Below, one piece after another: positions 24,164 to 36,161 of a stretch of 64,000 nucleotides of DNA (position 1 is its first letter; each line of letters starts with the position of its first letter). Source of the stretch: Chionis minor (Eukaryota > Chordata > Aves > Charadriiformes > Chionididae); assembly GCA_013398295.1 (NCBI GenBank), contig VZSF01003264.1:142032-206031 (forward strand), in the 5' to 3' direction. The notes under the pieces were generated by a model, which searched no databases, was not told the DNA's origin, and saw nothing but the letters and a program-made list of their open reading frames with translations. The position numbers were made by a program, and so were the translations under genes.

Positions 24164-26656
24164 AAGCCTTCAGGCTTTAACTCCATACAATCTCTGGAGT
24201 CTATGGATTATCAGATCCTGAATCCTTTACAGAAATTTAGTAAAGACGTGTCATGAAGACTGCTAACTGAAGGATGTGCAATAGGGAAATACACAGTTTT
24301 AGTCCTGTCACTAAAGTCTTATTTCGGCAAATTCCTGGTCTGTTTAACACACTGGATCATCATCACAGAGGTTTTAAGCCACCTACCAGTTCTTTGAAGT
24401 CTCTGGACATTAAATGCGGGATTAATTAATGTGGCTAATTTAAATATTTCCATTTGGATATCTAGCTCAAACATACTCATTTTTTGTAACCAATGAAGAG
24501 GCACAGACACACCAAAATTTGAGTAGGCTTCCCAAGGAAGGTGTCTAAGATGGGTCAGATGCGTTTCTCTGGGAAGTTGCACATTTTCTCTCTGGACTGT
24601 GAGCCTGGGGTTTCTAGCACATACCCATGAGGTCTCTCGCAGACACCTGAGGGTGACACCCCCCTTCCCTCCCCCCCCACTGGAACCTTGCAAATTAAAG
24701 GACATTTCCACGACTGTAGTTTCCTAGAAACATCTCCTCATTCTTCTCAAACATTGCCTCTAGTGATTGCATGCAGACCGAGCAGAACAAAGAGAGGTTG
24801 CTTCTGAACATCACTGAAAAGACGTTACGAAAAAATAGAAATATAATTACTGAAATACTTTTATATGCAAATCCATTTCTTTTTTTCTTTCCTTGATGTG
24901 GTTCTTCATGTTATACCTTGCTCTCTATGAGACACAGGACACTGTGCAAATGTTATCTCAGCCTTTAGGGCAATCCTTTTTCTTGGTCTTATATAGAATA
25001 TTTTTTTCCAATGAGATTGTTTCTTGGGACTTGTGAATCTTGATGATACAGATTTCTGCTCTAGATCCAAGTAAAGGCCCTGTAGAACACTCCAAAAATC
25101 TATTTACAACTTCTTTACTGTGCCTCTGGCTCTTAGTGTTCAAAAAGGCAGTGAGATCTTACTTGAATGAGAGAAACATAATGTGAAAATAACACAAACT
25201 ATCAGTTCAACTTTTCCTCCTGCAACCTGAGCAACAGCCTGATCCTGTATAAGAATTCTGGTGTTTTGCTTCACACTCACTCTGTATCTCTGTTTTTCCT
25301 ACAGTCAACTGTAGGTCCCTAACTTGGGTGTACGCGGCAAATGTGAGCAGTTAGGTCACTTTCTAGACCAAGAACCATCATCAAAATATGCTAAGGGTCC
25401 TATTCATTATTTCCCAAAAGAAGACACCTTTTCTGTTACTTGTCATCCAACAAAACATGGGGTTTTTTTTAATTATTATTTATTTTAGCAGCATATGCAA
25501 TCAACCAAATATAATATTCACCTTCAATCCTAATGGATTCCTTATCAGTTAAAGACCTGAATTTAGGGCGGGTTGAGGTGCAGGACTGGCCATTAAACAG
25601 AGATACATTTTTTCTTTCAGCCAACCAAATGCAAACCCTCTCTGAAAAAGGAGTAGCCTGAGTGGCAAGCCCCAGAGCTGGGCCAGCACCGCCTGCGCGT
25701 CAGGGTGGTGCAGCTCAGCTGCTTGGCACGGGGGAGCTTTGTGTCCGCTCACCAGACGTGCCAGATGGGGCAGTGTCTGCTCTGCCCGCACCCTACAACA
25801 TTCACAACAGCTCAGACCACGGCACGGAGAGGAGATGGGCTCCAAAAGCATTCCAAACAGTTGAATAGCCCTGAACAGGCCTTTTATATCATCTGTGTTC
25901 CCTTTAGATTCAATTTCAACCCTGATTTTCCAGGGTGCTACAGACACAGAATATTCCTCAGGCTTCTTTCCCTTTTCCTGAGTCTTAGTAAAGCAGCTGG
26001 GATTTGCCATAAATGGGGCAACCACGGCTGGGAGCACACTCGGTTGGTGCATGTTGCTGTGGGAGACCAGCTCCCTGTTTGCCTGCTTAAAGGCTCCCAG
26101 GAGGATGATTTAATGATGTCCTTTGTGTTTGACCTGCAAAATATTAGCGGAAGACTCAGTTGTTTGTGAGCGCTCAGTTCCTAATAGCCAAACGAGCAAG
26201 CATTTGCTGAAGAAGGTCCCGACCTGATCTCTCCTGTTTGAGGGATGAGCTGCTGTTCTGAGCTGTGTGTTTCCAAAGCCACCAGTGATACCTGCGTGCC
26301 AGACTTAGCATCACCTAAAATATCAATCAGGGGCTGTGCTGTCGCAGACGTGCACTCTTGAAGCCCCCAAAAGTCCCTGGGCACCTTGCTGGTATGGCTG
26401 TGCTGGTTCGGAGATAAGCTCGTGCGCAGTGAAGGCGGGTCCGATTGGCAAAAAATACAATCAGCGTTTTTGAGGATGCTCTGAAAAATCCCAGGCCACG
26501 CAAAAGGGAAGCAAGATCCAGGTACATAATCTCAGCCCTCGTCTTTTTCATAGTAGACTACTCCAGGAAACGTCCTCATGAACAACCTTCTTCCTTTCTC
26601 GTCCTTCCAGTTACCACGCATCTCATCTCGGCAGGTGGGCTGCTACAGAGGTGAGC
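24164..26656. other. Intergenic between OR 2 and OR 3
   Basis: No supported gene. Short frames on both strands have no recognisable domains. A pyrimidine-rich acceptor (CGTCCTTCCAG, ending 26610) and a second AG at 26634 precede OR 3. Confidence 0.5.
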
Positions 26657-27610
26657 ATGGTGGGAAGCAACCACACCACAGTGACTTACTTCGTCCTCTT
26701 GGGACTGACAAATCGGCCTGAACTGCAGCCCCTGCTCTTTGTGATGATCCTACTAATCTACGTCATCACCCTTGTGGGCAACCTGGGGATGATCAGCTTG
26801 ATCACGATTGACTTCCAGCTCCAAACCCCCATGTATTTCTTCCTCATTAACTTGTCAGTTGTGGATCTCTGTTATTCTTCAGTTTTTGCTCCAAGGATGC
26901 TGGTAAACTTCCTAGTGGAGAACAGGACTATTTCTTACTCGGCGTGCGTTGCCCAGCATTTCTCGTTTGTGGTGTTTGTGACCACAGAGGGATTCCTGCT
27001 GGCTGCCATGGCTTACGACCGCTACGTAGCTATTTGCAGCCCACTGCTTTACACCACCCTTATGCCCAGGAAAGTCTGCATTTGGCTGGTGGCTGGATCG
27101 TACTTAGGGGGACTCTTTAACTCACTAGTTCATACTTGTGGCTTACTGACACTGTCGTTCTGCGGCCCCAACACCATCAACCATTATTTCTGCGACACAA
27201 ACCCACTGCTGCAACTCACTTGCTCTGACAAGCGTACCAATGAAGTGCTGCTTGTAACCCTCTCGGGGCTCATAGCTATGTCAACTCTCCTCTTTGTCAT
27301 TGTCTCCTACCTCTACATCCTCTTCTCCATGCCCAGCATGAGCTCCACAAGCAGGCACAAAGCCTTCTCCACCTGCGCCTCCCACCTGACGGCCGTGACC
27401 CTGTTCTACGGGCCCGTCAGTCTCAGCCACGTGCAGCCCAGTTCCAAATACTCACTGCAGCAGGAGAAGATCTCTGCCGTGTTTTACACCCTGGTCGTTC
27501 CCATGCTGAACCCCCTCATCTACAGCCTCAGGAACAAGGAGGTGAAAAATGCGCTCAGAAGACTGATGGAAAGGAAAAAATGCTGTTCATTAACTTGCCT
27601 GTCAGACTAA
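26657..27610 (+). CDS. Olfactory receptor, family 5/8/9-like (OR 3)
   Basis: An intact odorant receptor of 317 residues. The frame extends slightly upstream only through a GTG codon; the first ATG is 26657, giving [17 protein letters not shown] with a sequon at residue 5. Conserved blocks are [57 protein letters not shown] and [15 protein letters not shown]. The TM2 lead is LQTPMYFF rather than LHTPMYFF. The C-terminus is slightly long and ends in a Cys-containing tail (CCSLTCLSD). It sits in tandem between OR 2 and OR 4, as expected for local duplication. Confidence 0.95.
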   Translation: MVGSNHTTVTYFVLLGLTNRPELQPLLFVMILLIYVITLVGNLGMISLITIDFQLQTPMYFFLINLSVVDLCYSSVFAPRMLVNFLVENRTISYSACVAQHFSFVVFVTTEGFLLAAMAYDRYVAICSPLLYTTLMPRKVCIWLVAGSYLGGLFNSLVHTCGLLTLSFCGPNTINHYFCDTNPLLQLTCSDKRTNEVLLVTLSGLIAMSTLLFVIVSYLYILFSMPSMSSTSRHKAFSTCASHLTAVTLFYGPVSLSHVQPSSKYSLQQEKISAVFYTLVVPMLNPLIYSLRNKEVKNALRRLMERKKCCSLTCLSD

Positions 27611-30600
27611 GAACTGATTCCCGAGGAAAGCTGGAAAGAGAGGGAGCTTCAGCAGCAATGTTCTGATTTACACTAATTATAAAAGTAGGAATCACATGTA
27701 ACTGAAAAACTGGAAAAATTTTGACAGAGACTTTTTTGTACCTTGGAGAAACAATGAGACCTTAAGTGATGTTTTTCCTAGTCTGTCTGTCTGCTGTAAT
27801 TTAAACATGTCACTTAATTTTAGATGTTCGAGCTAAATGAACAGTAGGAAAACCAACCCCCTTCTCCATCTTTTACTCTTTGGGGGTTTGTATTACAGTC
27901 CTGCATCTATCTAACACATTTCTAGTTTCCTAGAGGAGGAGATGAAGGTTGTCTCCTAGAAGGACACCAGAAGTGTTCGGCTCCCATAACGTATGTCTAC
28001 GTTCTTTTGAGGAGAAAATATTTTCATTCTTTGCTTCAAGGGACAGAGACTCAGAAATTCAAATGCACACTTGCAGCATTAGTTTCTAGTTTTCACTCCT
28101 GCTTACCTTGTTTTTTTAATGGTACAGCTGTACCTGATGAGGCTCAGCCCGCAGAAAGGAGTTCAGGATGACTTTGAACTAGCATTATCTACGCTAAAAG
28201 TCCTGTAGTTTTTGTGTTTGATGTAGCCACTGTAGAAGTCTACATCTGAACAGGTGAGACCTCTTACTGTTTTTAAGCATACTGAAATACTTTTTTTATA
28301 CTTAACACTTATATACAGGGAAAAAAATAAGCAAAAGAGACAAATAAAACATTCCAGAAAGCTTTACCAGCAGCTTACTGCTTTGAAATGTTGACAACAC
28401 TCTGCCTAAAAACAAGTGGTGCTTTGCAAGTCTTCCGATTAATTAAGGAACATGAGACACAATCAAACAGGAAGCTGAATACACTTTATGCTTCCACAGA
28501 TAGACTTTATTTGGGACAACCAGGGGTCTGGGTTTCGGGAGAGAAAGTCAGTCCCAAAAGGCACGCTTTCTAAAAAGAAGCGGTCTTGGAAAGAAGAAGC
28601 TGAAGTTCTTGGCTGAAGGAAAAGTCCTGAAAGTGGGGGAAGATCCCAGAGAGTGAAGAGCTGCATGGAAACGATGGATGGGGAATGCTCTAGGACCTCG
28701 GGCACCAATGACCCCAGCTGGGACTGACGCTTTCTGCCTGACCTTCCAGAGCAGCAGCCACCTGCCTGCTGGGAAGAGAAGACAATACATAATGAATGCC
28801 ATGCTGGGGGCAGTGGGGACAAGCGAGGGAGTGCATGAGACAGTCAAGCAGGATGGAAGCTCTGATCTCAATGGTTCTTAAATAAACGCCAGTATTTGGA
28901 TCCACTAAGAGCTGCCATTTACTCTGTCTGGCCTGGGACAGTGGGACAGGTAGGATTTATTTCTCCTTACTACAACAACATAAGAACATTTGTATCAGAA
29001 CAAGGAATTTTACCTTCCAAAGCAGTTAACAGAAGGTGTCTATAGAGAAGAATAAGAACATAACTAGCACTGTTGTTTCCCCAGAATAGCCTCCCAGTTT
29101 GCAGAGACAGGGTCATTCCAAACATCTGTGGCTCTGAGCTTGGTGCCTATGGGGCAATTCAGCTCACCTCTCTTCAGGGGTCATTACAGGTGTTTAAGCT
29201 CCCATTACAGCCAAACGAGAGCTCGTTAAGGAACTGATGGAGTTACACCAATCAACATCTAAGACTGGGTTCCCTTGTATCAGTGGAAAGTTGTAGACAA
29301 CACAAGAAAAAATCATCCTATTCTAGGAAACCTCATTAAGATCGCTGAGATGTGATTCTCCATAAAGGCTTACTTCTCTCCACTGGCTTAGCTGGCGTTC
29401 ACCATAGTAGCTTGGCCTCAGATTAGTACATTTAAGACTCAAACAATGAATCTCACTTAATTTAAGACTCTGGATCTTGACATTATCTGAGTTCTAGTGT
29501 CCATCCGTAAGGCAGGGAGAAGGCGTCAGCCCCACTAAACACAGTAGCTGGTGGAATGTTTCATAGAGTGAGGTGGCCAGTGCCTGCAGGTGTCCACTGT
29601 TTTGAGGAGAGCAGTCACAAAACATTATCCAGAGCGCTTCTCTTCCTGTTTGCACAGGGAGCCCTGGGATGCCATCCTTCTTTCTCTCTACTTGTTTTAC
29701 CCATCAGAAAGTTTACGGTCCAGTCTAGAGTTCCCTCCCCTGGCTTATTTCAACCAAAGACCATGGGCGAGGGGTTTGGCTCTCCATCTGGAGGACTGCC
29801 ATTGCTATCCTGGCAGTCTAAGTAACCAGCAAAGTTCATGTATATAATGTCCAAGTGGTTTAAGTCAGTATTAACATGCACTGAGGAATTCTGTTCTGTC
29901 TTTAAACCCCTCATACTGAAAACATTCAATTGTTGACTTCTGTGCAGCTGTATTTAGGCATCAGGTTCAAACAGAACCGCTGATATGGAAGTTAACCCCT
30001 TGCAGCTTACTTCTGCTCAAGTTTCAGGCCATTATACTCAAGAAGGCAATTAGCAAACACCGAAAGAACAGCATCAAGGGAAATAATCATTCCCCTTGCG
30101 TAATAAAACACGCAGGGTGAAAGCTCCAGCTCCTGGAAGCATACTGCAGGTCTCTCCTTTAAAAGAAAACCGTTCCTTGCACACTGACTTTAACCGATTC
30201 CTAAATGCAATGTAAGAATCGCGCGTTCTGAAGGGGGCTTAAGGCTGAGCGACCATCCCTCTCCTGAGGCAGCAGTGCCCCACAATTCTGGTACATCAAG
30301 ACAGGCAGACTTCAGACTTGCAAGACCCGACACAGATTTCAATGCCCAAGAGCTTGCACTGCTATTTCTCAGTGTCACAAGCCTAGAAATTGCGCCAGAT
30401 CACTCTGTTCAAGAAGGGTTATTAAGAGAAAAGCAGGAAGAGAAAGAAAATACTTCAAGACAACAGGTTACAATTAAGTATTGTTGGAGGTCTACCCTCA
30501 GAAATAAAGCTATGCCTCAGGTCTATGGCTACCTAATTCCACCAGCCTGAATTTGGGCTGTATAGAGGCCAATGCACGGTAAGGAACTGCAAGGCAGACG

Positions 30601-31696
30601 TCCACTAGACCAGCGCGTTGCTGTGCGCATCGGCTGCACGGTTCTGGATGCGCTGCTAAACGGGATTCTCCATTCAGCTGCGACACTTTGCAAAGCGCGC
30701 TCTATTTTCCATTTCTTTCCCCCTAGGTCTCTGCTTCACTGTCGCTGCCCTTCACTAAGCAGAAATTTCCCATTTCCTACATTTTTGTGGGTTATGTCAG
30801 TCCAGACCTCCGGATTCTCCTGTAGACTTTAGGATGCTCTTCGGTCACAAAGAACTGTATTATCACGATAGCTACAGGTCAGCACAGGCAAATGGAGTTA
30901 ACCTTTACAATTTTAAGAATATTCGAAAATGCCATCAGCTGTGTAGTTACACCCTTCAGGAGTTAAATAAAATGACCCTGAACTTTCCATCACAGTTCTC
31001 TGTGAAAATCATGTTCTCCAAGTCTTCCTCTTCTCAGATACGTCTGCGTGGCTTCAGTTGGCAACGTGTACCAGGAATTCACACACCGGGCATCTGATAG
31101 CAGTGAGTTTCCACATCTGTATTGATAATGATGAGGAAGAAATAACTTGCTGAAATACGCAATCCCAGCTGCAAGTGAAACGGTGGGAGCGCTGGAAGAG
31201 CTCCCTCCAAGTTTTCTGATTTGGGGGACTTTCCTTTTTTGTTTGTTTTGTTCGTTTGCTTGGTTTTTTGTTGTTACAGGACATCTAGAAGATTGAATGT
31301 TTTGGCTACATAAAAAATTTTGTCAAGTAAAGGACAGGGACAAGAATCAAAATCCTCTAGGTGTAAAGAATGCCACGCACGTGCTTTTAGAGCTCCCTCA
31401 GTTACGTATAAGCTCACAGAGATTCAAACTCAAGACCACGTTGCTTGCTGCACTATTTTGTTAGATTCACACGCTCCACCTGGCCTGAAATTAAATTAAA
31501 TTTCAACTCCAAGTTTTTGTTGTACCTCACCTTGCCTCAAGCAGAAACGTTGAAGGCTTAGAGCAGGGCCAGGCTACAATTTCAGAATAAACTGGAAACT
31601 GCCAGTCCGATTTACTTTGTGTAACCAATAACTGCTTCCTTCCTCCTGACCCCTCCTTGTAATTCAGCAGGTCTCCCGTTGTATCCCTCAAGCCAA
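27611..31696. other. Intergenic between OR 3 and OR 4
   Basis: Four kilobases without a gene I can support. Bases 31043-31100 are the source of a 58-base block that reappears at 36098-36155 at the start of the second duplicated unit. A strong acceptor (TTGTAATTCAGCAG, ending 31670) lies 26 bases before the OR 4 start codon. Confidence 0.5.
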
Positions 31697-32635
31697 ATGG
31701 CCGGAAGGAATGTCAGCGTGATAACCCATTTCATCCTCCTAGGACTGACGGACCACCTGGAGCTGCAGGTCCCTCTTTTCTTGGTATTTTTACTGCTCTA
31801 CATCATCACTGTGCTGGGGAACCTTGGGATGATCGTTTTGATTTGGACTCATCTCCAGCTTCACACTCCCATGTATTTCTTCCTCAGTAACTTGTCTGTG
31901 ATCGACCTCTGCTATTCCACTATCGTTGCTCCAAGGTTGCTGGTGAGCTTCCTAGTGAAGAGCAAAACCATTTCCTACTCTGTATGCCTTTCCCAGAGTT
32001 TCTTTCTTGCGTTTTTTGCCACCACAGAGGGGTTCTTGCTCTCCGCAATGGCGTATGACCGTTACGTAGCCATCTGTAGCCCGCTGCTCTATACCACTGT
32101 TATGACCAAGAGAGTCTGTACGCTGCTAGTGGGGGCATCGTACTTGGGGGGATTCCTGAATTCGCTGACACAGACTTGTGGCTTGCTGGAGCTGCCATTC
32201 TGCGGGCCCAATGTCATCAACCATTACTTTTGTGACATCCCTCCCTTGCTGCAGCTTGCGTGCTCGGACACCCGTCGTAATGAGACTTTGCTCTTAGTTT
32301 CCTCTGCGGCTATCGCTCTCTCGACCCTTCTGGTCATCATTGTTTCCTACGTGCGCATCCTCTCTGACATTCTGAGGATCCGGACAGACAACAGCAGGAA
32401 GAAAACCTTCCACACCTGTGCCTCTCACCTGACAGCCGTCACCATTTTCTACGGCTCCATTTCATTTAGCTACATCCAACCCAGTTCCAGCTACTCCATG
32501 GAGCAGGAGAAAATCTCAGCAGTCTTCTACACCCTGGTGATCCCCATGCTGAACCCCCTGATCTACAGCCTGAGGAACAAGGAGGTGAGGAACAGCTTCA
32601 GGAGGACTCTTAGGGCAAAACAGCTTTTCCACTAA
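31697..32635 (+). CDS. Olfactory receptor, family 5/8/9-like (OR 4), parent of a truncated copy
   Basis: An intact 312-residue odorant receptor. The open frame runs 18 bases further upstream, but the first ATG is 31697 ([17 protein letters not shown], sequon NVS at residue 5). It has [57 protein letters not shown] (His where most receptors have Ser) and [15 protein letters not shown]. From 32023 to the stop codon it is almost identical to 36162-36774, with one base difference noticed by eye that changes Val to Ile before TM6. It is the only complete receptor in the duplicated segment. Confidence 0.95.
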   Translation: MAGRNVSVITHFILLGLTDHLELQVPLFLVFLLLYIITVLGNLGMIVLIWTHLQLHTPMYFFLSNLSVIDLCYSTIVAPRLLVSFLVKSKTISYSVCLSQSFFLAFFATTEGFLLSAMAYDRYVAICSPLLYTTVMTKRVCTLLVGASYLGGFLNSLTQTCGLLELPFCGPNVINHYFCDIPPLLQLACSDTRRNETLLLVSSAAIALSTLLVIIVSYVRILSDILRIRTDNSRKKTFHTCASHLTAVTIFYGSISFSYIQPSSSYSMEQEKISAVFYTLVIPMLNPLIYSLRNKEVRNSFRRTLRAKQLFH

Positions 32636-33714
32636 GGAGTGCAGCACCTTGCAAATAATGCACACAAAGCTGAGGGCAAAGGGTTTATGGGTTTGGTTGG
32701 GTTATACCCGAATTTATAAATCAATTTATAAGTTTAGTAAAGAGCATGCATAGTATTATCAGGTATAATTGTCTTTTATGGCACTATGTTGGCACAACAC
32801 GGAGTTCTAACTTTATTTTCCAAAGCAGAGTCTCCTGAAAAGCCTCCCTGCGAGCAGGAACAAGTGTCCGAAAGCAGCTCAACTAGTGTTCTCAACTCAC
32901 CTCATTGTGCATTGTCATTAATGCTGTAAATAGAAACAAAGCTTAATGACACTCTTAAGGAACGTGAGAATGACTTGCATGGTTGCTATTGTTTCTTTAT
33001 TCCCTATCAGATGATATAAACATTCAGTATTGGGCTTACACTGAGTTAGCTCCTGCATATGCACAAAATTCAAAAGCAACTGCTAAGAAATACATATAGT
33101 AACTCATGCCTTTTTTTCCTGCCTCATCTTTCCCTTAATCTCTTCCCCAGGAAGTGTCCAGAACTACAGCACTGATAATATTTCACACTTTACAACTGTG
33201 TCCAGATATCCTGTATTTAAGATGCTTACCAATCCTTTTAAAACAAGCCATATTTTTCAGAGATACAAATTCTTTTGAAGGGGAGCTGAGATGTTACTAT
33301 TAAAAAGTTGGCTGTGTAAGTAAGCGTGCCTTTTTTGTGGAAGATTGATGGTTTTCAGTGCAAGGCCTTCATAGTCATAGCTAAAATTGTAACTACAATG
33401 ATCATTTCTTGAAAAAAACCAAGCACCTTCCTCAAAAACATTAGGAAAAAACTTACTAGACCTTATCACACTTTATTAGATTCACAAGTTGGTGCTTCGT
33501 GGCTCTCCCGTAAGCCATCATGTTTGGAAACCATGTCCTATGGACACGAGGCACTGTACGATGCGTTCCGACGTCACCGCTGCGAGGCAGAATGGCTGCA
33601 GGGTAGGAAGGAGGCTCAGCATGGAGGACAGACCTTGAGAAGTGAGCAAACACCTGAACAACTGATTTTGGCACAAATGAACAACCAATTTTGGGAGACT
33701 CCAAGCAGCATGAC

Positions 33715-34180
33715 TGAGCAGGGACACCTCCCGCCACACCAGGCTGCTCCCAGCCCTGTCCAATCTGGCCTTGAACCTCCAGGGATGGGGCAGCCACAGC
33801 TGCTCTGGGCAACCCCGGCCAGGGGCTCCCCACCCTCACAGCCAGCAATTTCTGCCCAATAGCTCATCTCAATCTCAACTCTTCCAGTTTGAAGCCATCA
33901 CCTATCGCTATGTGCTCTTGGAAAAATTACCTCTCCAGCTTCCCTTGAGGTTCCCTTTCAGACACTGGAGGCTGCTATAAGGTCTCCCCGGAGCCTTCTC
34001 TTCTCCAGCCTGGACCCCCCCAGCTCTCCCAGCCTGTCCTCCCAGCAGAGGGGCTCCAGCCCTCCCAGCATCTCCGGGGCCTCCTCCGGCCCCGCTCTGA
34101 CAGCTCCATGTCCTTCTGCTGCTGGGACCCCTGGAGCTGGGCACAGCTGGACACAGCTGGAGCCCTGAGGTCTGGCACCG
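33715..34180 (-). mobile_element. CR1 non-LTR retrotransposon fragment (3' part)
   Basis: Read on the minus strand this matches the 3' region of avian CR1 as I know it: the reverse-transcriptase tail with KDMELSERG, the run that in CR1 reads like GCTGGAGCACCTCT, then TATAGCAGCCTCCAGTGTCT, and sequence corresponding to the TTGCCCAGAG and GGCCAGATTGGAC blocks at the left end. The frame is broken, so it is a dead fragment. Ends are approximate. Its 5'-side edge (right end) lies about 130 bases upstream of the TATA box of the RING/RS gene. It is missing from unit 2 of the duplication. Confidence 0.85.
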
Positions 34181-34312
34181 GGGTCTGTGCCCAGCGGGGC
34201 TCTGTGAGGAGCCGGTTGCCGGGCGAGTGTCCCAGCATGATGCGGGGCCCCGGCGCTGTGATGTCACAAAGGTGTCCCCACCCGCGGGGCCGTGACCTCA
34301 CTGCAGGGGGCC

Positions 34313-34320
34313 TATAAAAG
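34313..34320 (+). promoter_or_regulatory. TATA box of the RING/RS gene
   Basis: TATAAAAG lies in a GC-rich context about 335 bases before the proposed start codon, so transcription would begin near 34345. A canonical poly(A) signal lies at the other end of the gene, and together they suggest a compact, transcribed gene. Unit 2 lacks this element. Confidence 0.6.
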
Positions 34321-34649
34321 ACAGGCCACCAGCCCCGTGCCTCAGTGTGTCCTTGATGGACTGTGCGCAAGTTGCGATAGCAGCGATCTGCGCCGCCTTA
34401 GCATCCTGCTTCTGGGTGCTGGCCCTGTGCTGCCGGCCCCCAGCCGCCACCGAGCACAGCGGGGTGTGCAGCTGGGCTGGGCTGGGTGGCACCCTCCTGC
34501 CCCGAGAGTGGAGCACACGCAGACGGCCGGGTGGGGCTCGTCTGCCCCCGGACGTCCCTGCCCTCGGCAGCAGCACAAGCAGAGCCCCAGCAGCTGGGTG
34601 TTTCTCCAGGGCAGGTTGTGAGCTTTGCATCTGTTGTTGGCAGCAGAAG

Positions 34650-35657
34650 ATGGCTGAGCAGGAGCAGGAGAACGTGGCAGAAGATGAGGCCTCTTCCCCT
34701 GCTGCCAGCACCAGCCAGGGGCCCCAGGCCACGCCACTGGTGGCCTTGGAAGCCCCAAACCGCTCCGTCCACCAGGACGCCAGCAGCGGCGGAGCCTGTG
34801 TGAGCTGGTGCAGGCACTGCTTCTGCTTCTCCTGCATCCAGGAGTGGGCCAGCAGAGGGGAGGTGTGCCCAAACTGCCGGCAGTCTGTTCGGCACCTCTT
34901 CCCCATGCTGGCAGCCCATAACCATGGGCCACACGACTGCCCACGCGATGGCAATGGAGGGAGGAGATCCAGACGCAGCACTGCAGAACAGAGCTCGCGT
35001 CAGTCTTCAAGATGCCAGCACAGCGGATCTTCCAAAAGAGCTCGTGGCAGTGGCCGAAGCAGGTCCCCGCGGCAGCACCGAGATGGCCGCAGCAGGGACC
35101 AGCACGCCCGGCGCTACAACTCCCCGGGAAGCAGGAGGTGCCAGCGGAGCAGGGCCCGGGACAGCCGTCGCGCTGAGAGCCGAGGTCGGAGGCACGACAG
35201 GGGCGTCCGGGGCTCCTCCAGGAGGAGCCGACGCCGCCACTGCCGGCGGGAAAGCTGGGAATCCTCCAGGGACCGGCACGTGAGGAGGAGCAGGTCCCGG
35301 CGGAGGTCCCGCAGCAGGCGAGGGCGAGCGGAGTGGCAGCACTCTCGCAGCCACCGCAGCAGTCGGTGGTGGTGGAGCAGGGACACAGACGGTTCCTGTT
35401 CCAGCGACAGGCGGCAGAGCCGGTCCCCCCGGCGAGGCTGGGAAGGCCGCAGGGGGGGCCGCCGCAGACGGCGCAGAGCGACCGACAGCTCCGCTGCCAG
35501 GTGGAGACGGCGGAGGCGCAGGGATCGCCACGAGGGCCGAGCTCCAGGGCCTCAACGGGGCAGGAGCCGAGCCCGGCGGAGGTCCCGCCGCACTGGGGAC
35601 CGAGGACGAGCACGATGGGGGTGGCACAGGAAGGGCTGGGACCAGGGGCGAGCTTGA
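34650..35657 (+). CDS. RS-rich protein with incomplete RING finger, Topors-like (copy 1)
   Basis: A single-exon frame of 335 residues from MAEQEQENVAEDEASS. Residues 1-38 are acidic and low-complexity. Residues 54-76 have the second part of a C3HC4 RING with exact spacing: Cys54, His56, Cys59, Cys62, Cys73, Cys76 (CRHCFCFSCIQEW, CPNCRQ). The first Cys-x2-Cys pair is missing; NRSVHQDASS stands where CPIC should be. From about residue 100 the protein is dominated by Arg-Ser repeats, as in Topors and SR splicing proteins. A RING of this type would recruit an E2 for ubiquitin or SUMO ligation, but with only one zinc site intact that is doubtful. The open frame continues upstream to 34347, with no intron needed; I chose 34650 because the acidic leader starts there and the same ATG is kept in copy 2. 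The name Topors-like is a resemblance, not a proven orthology. Confidence 0.65.
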   Translation: MAEQEQENVAEDEASSPAASTSQGPQATPLVALEAPNRSVHQDASSGGACVSWCRHCFCFSCIQEWASRGEVCPNCRQSVRHLFPMLAAHNHGPHDCPRDGNGGRRSRRSTAEQSSRQSSRCQHSGSSKRARGSGRSRSPRQHRDGRSRDQHARRYNSPGSRRCQRSRARDSRRAESRGRRHDRGVRGSSRRSRRRHCRRESWESSRDRHVRRSRSRRRSRSRRGRAEWQHSRSHRSSRWWWSRDTDGSCSSDRRQSRSPRRGWEGRRGGRRRRRRATDSSAARWRRRRRRDRHEGRAPGPQRGRSRARRRSRRTGDRGRARWGWHRKGWDQGRA

Positions 35658-35803
35658 AGCAACCCGCCGGCAGGGAGGCCGCGACTGCTCCGGAGACAGC
35701 CACGCAGCAAGGTCGCGGTGCAGGGCATGGTAGCCCAGCCTGCCAACAACAGAGCCTCCAGAACCCCTCTGGCCAACCTCTTCCCATGCTTGCCTTTCCT
35801 GCA

Positions 35804-35809
35804 AATAAA
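35804..35809 (+). promoter_or_regulatory. Poly(A) signal, RING/RS copy 1
   Basis: AATAAA lies 147 bases after the stop codon and is followed by a T-rich stretch. The same signal in the same context recurs in unit 2. Confidence 0.7.
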
Positions 35810-36046
35810 CGAGTTTTATATAATCATTAGCTTCACTTCATGTCCGTTATCCTGCACTGGAGAGTGCTGAGAAGGGACGAGAGGAGCGGAGGGCTCAGGG
35901 GGAAACAGGGCACAACAGTGAAGGGCAAGAAGGCAGGGAGGGCAGGCTGGGGTTCTCTGATGGTGCTGTTCATGTTCGGGACCTCCCGGTGTCCCGGTGT
36001 CCTGTCTGTGGCGGGCGGCGCGAGGGAGACTTCTCCACAGCGCCCT

Positions 36047-36064
36047 TCCTCCTCCTCCTCCTCC
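36047..36064 (+). repeat. (TCC)6 microsatellite, unit 1
   Basis: Six TCC units lie in the CpG-rich tail of unit 1. The matching site in unit 2 has eleven. Confidence 0.85.
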
Positions 36065-36161
36065 GCCCCTCACTCCTCGCCCCTGCTGCTATTGCTGTCT
36101 GTGTGGCTTCAGTTGGCAACGTGTACCAGGAATTCAAACACCGGGCATCTGATAGATAGAA

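Larger units (their letters stand above)
31043..36097 (+). repeat. Tandem segmental duplication, unit 1
   Basis: This unit contains OR 4, a CR1 fragment, the RING/RS gene and about 270 bases of CpG-rich sequence after it. Blocks also present in unit 2 are 31043-31100, 32023 to about 32690, 34431-35820 and 35830-36075. Stretches 31101-32022 and about 32755-34430 are absent from unit 2. The direct order shows a head-to-tail duplication followed by deletions in the second unit. Confidence 0.85.

Noticed and set aside
34347..34649. Extending the RING/RS protein upstream to 34347, giving a hydrophobic N-terminus
   Set aside because: The frame is open, but that start would lie at the predicted transcription start, and the peptide is Cys/Pro/Arg-rich without resemblance to the leader of RING proteins.
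34342..35787. A 481-codon open frame on the minus strand opposite the RING/RS gene, and similar ones at 35007-35804, 36655-37554 and 37479-38195
   Set aside because: They mirror the Arg/Ser-coding, GC-rich sequence of the plus strand and have Cys/Pro/Ser-rich low-complexity translations with no domain. They are composition shadows.
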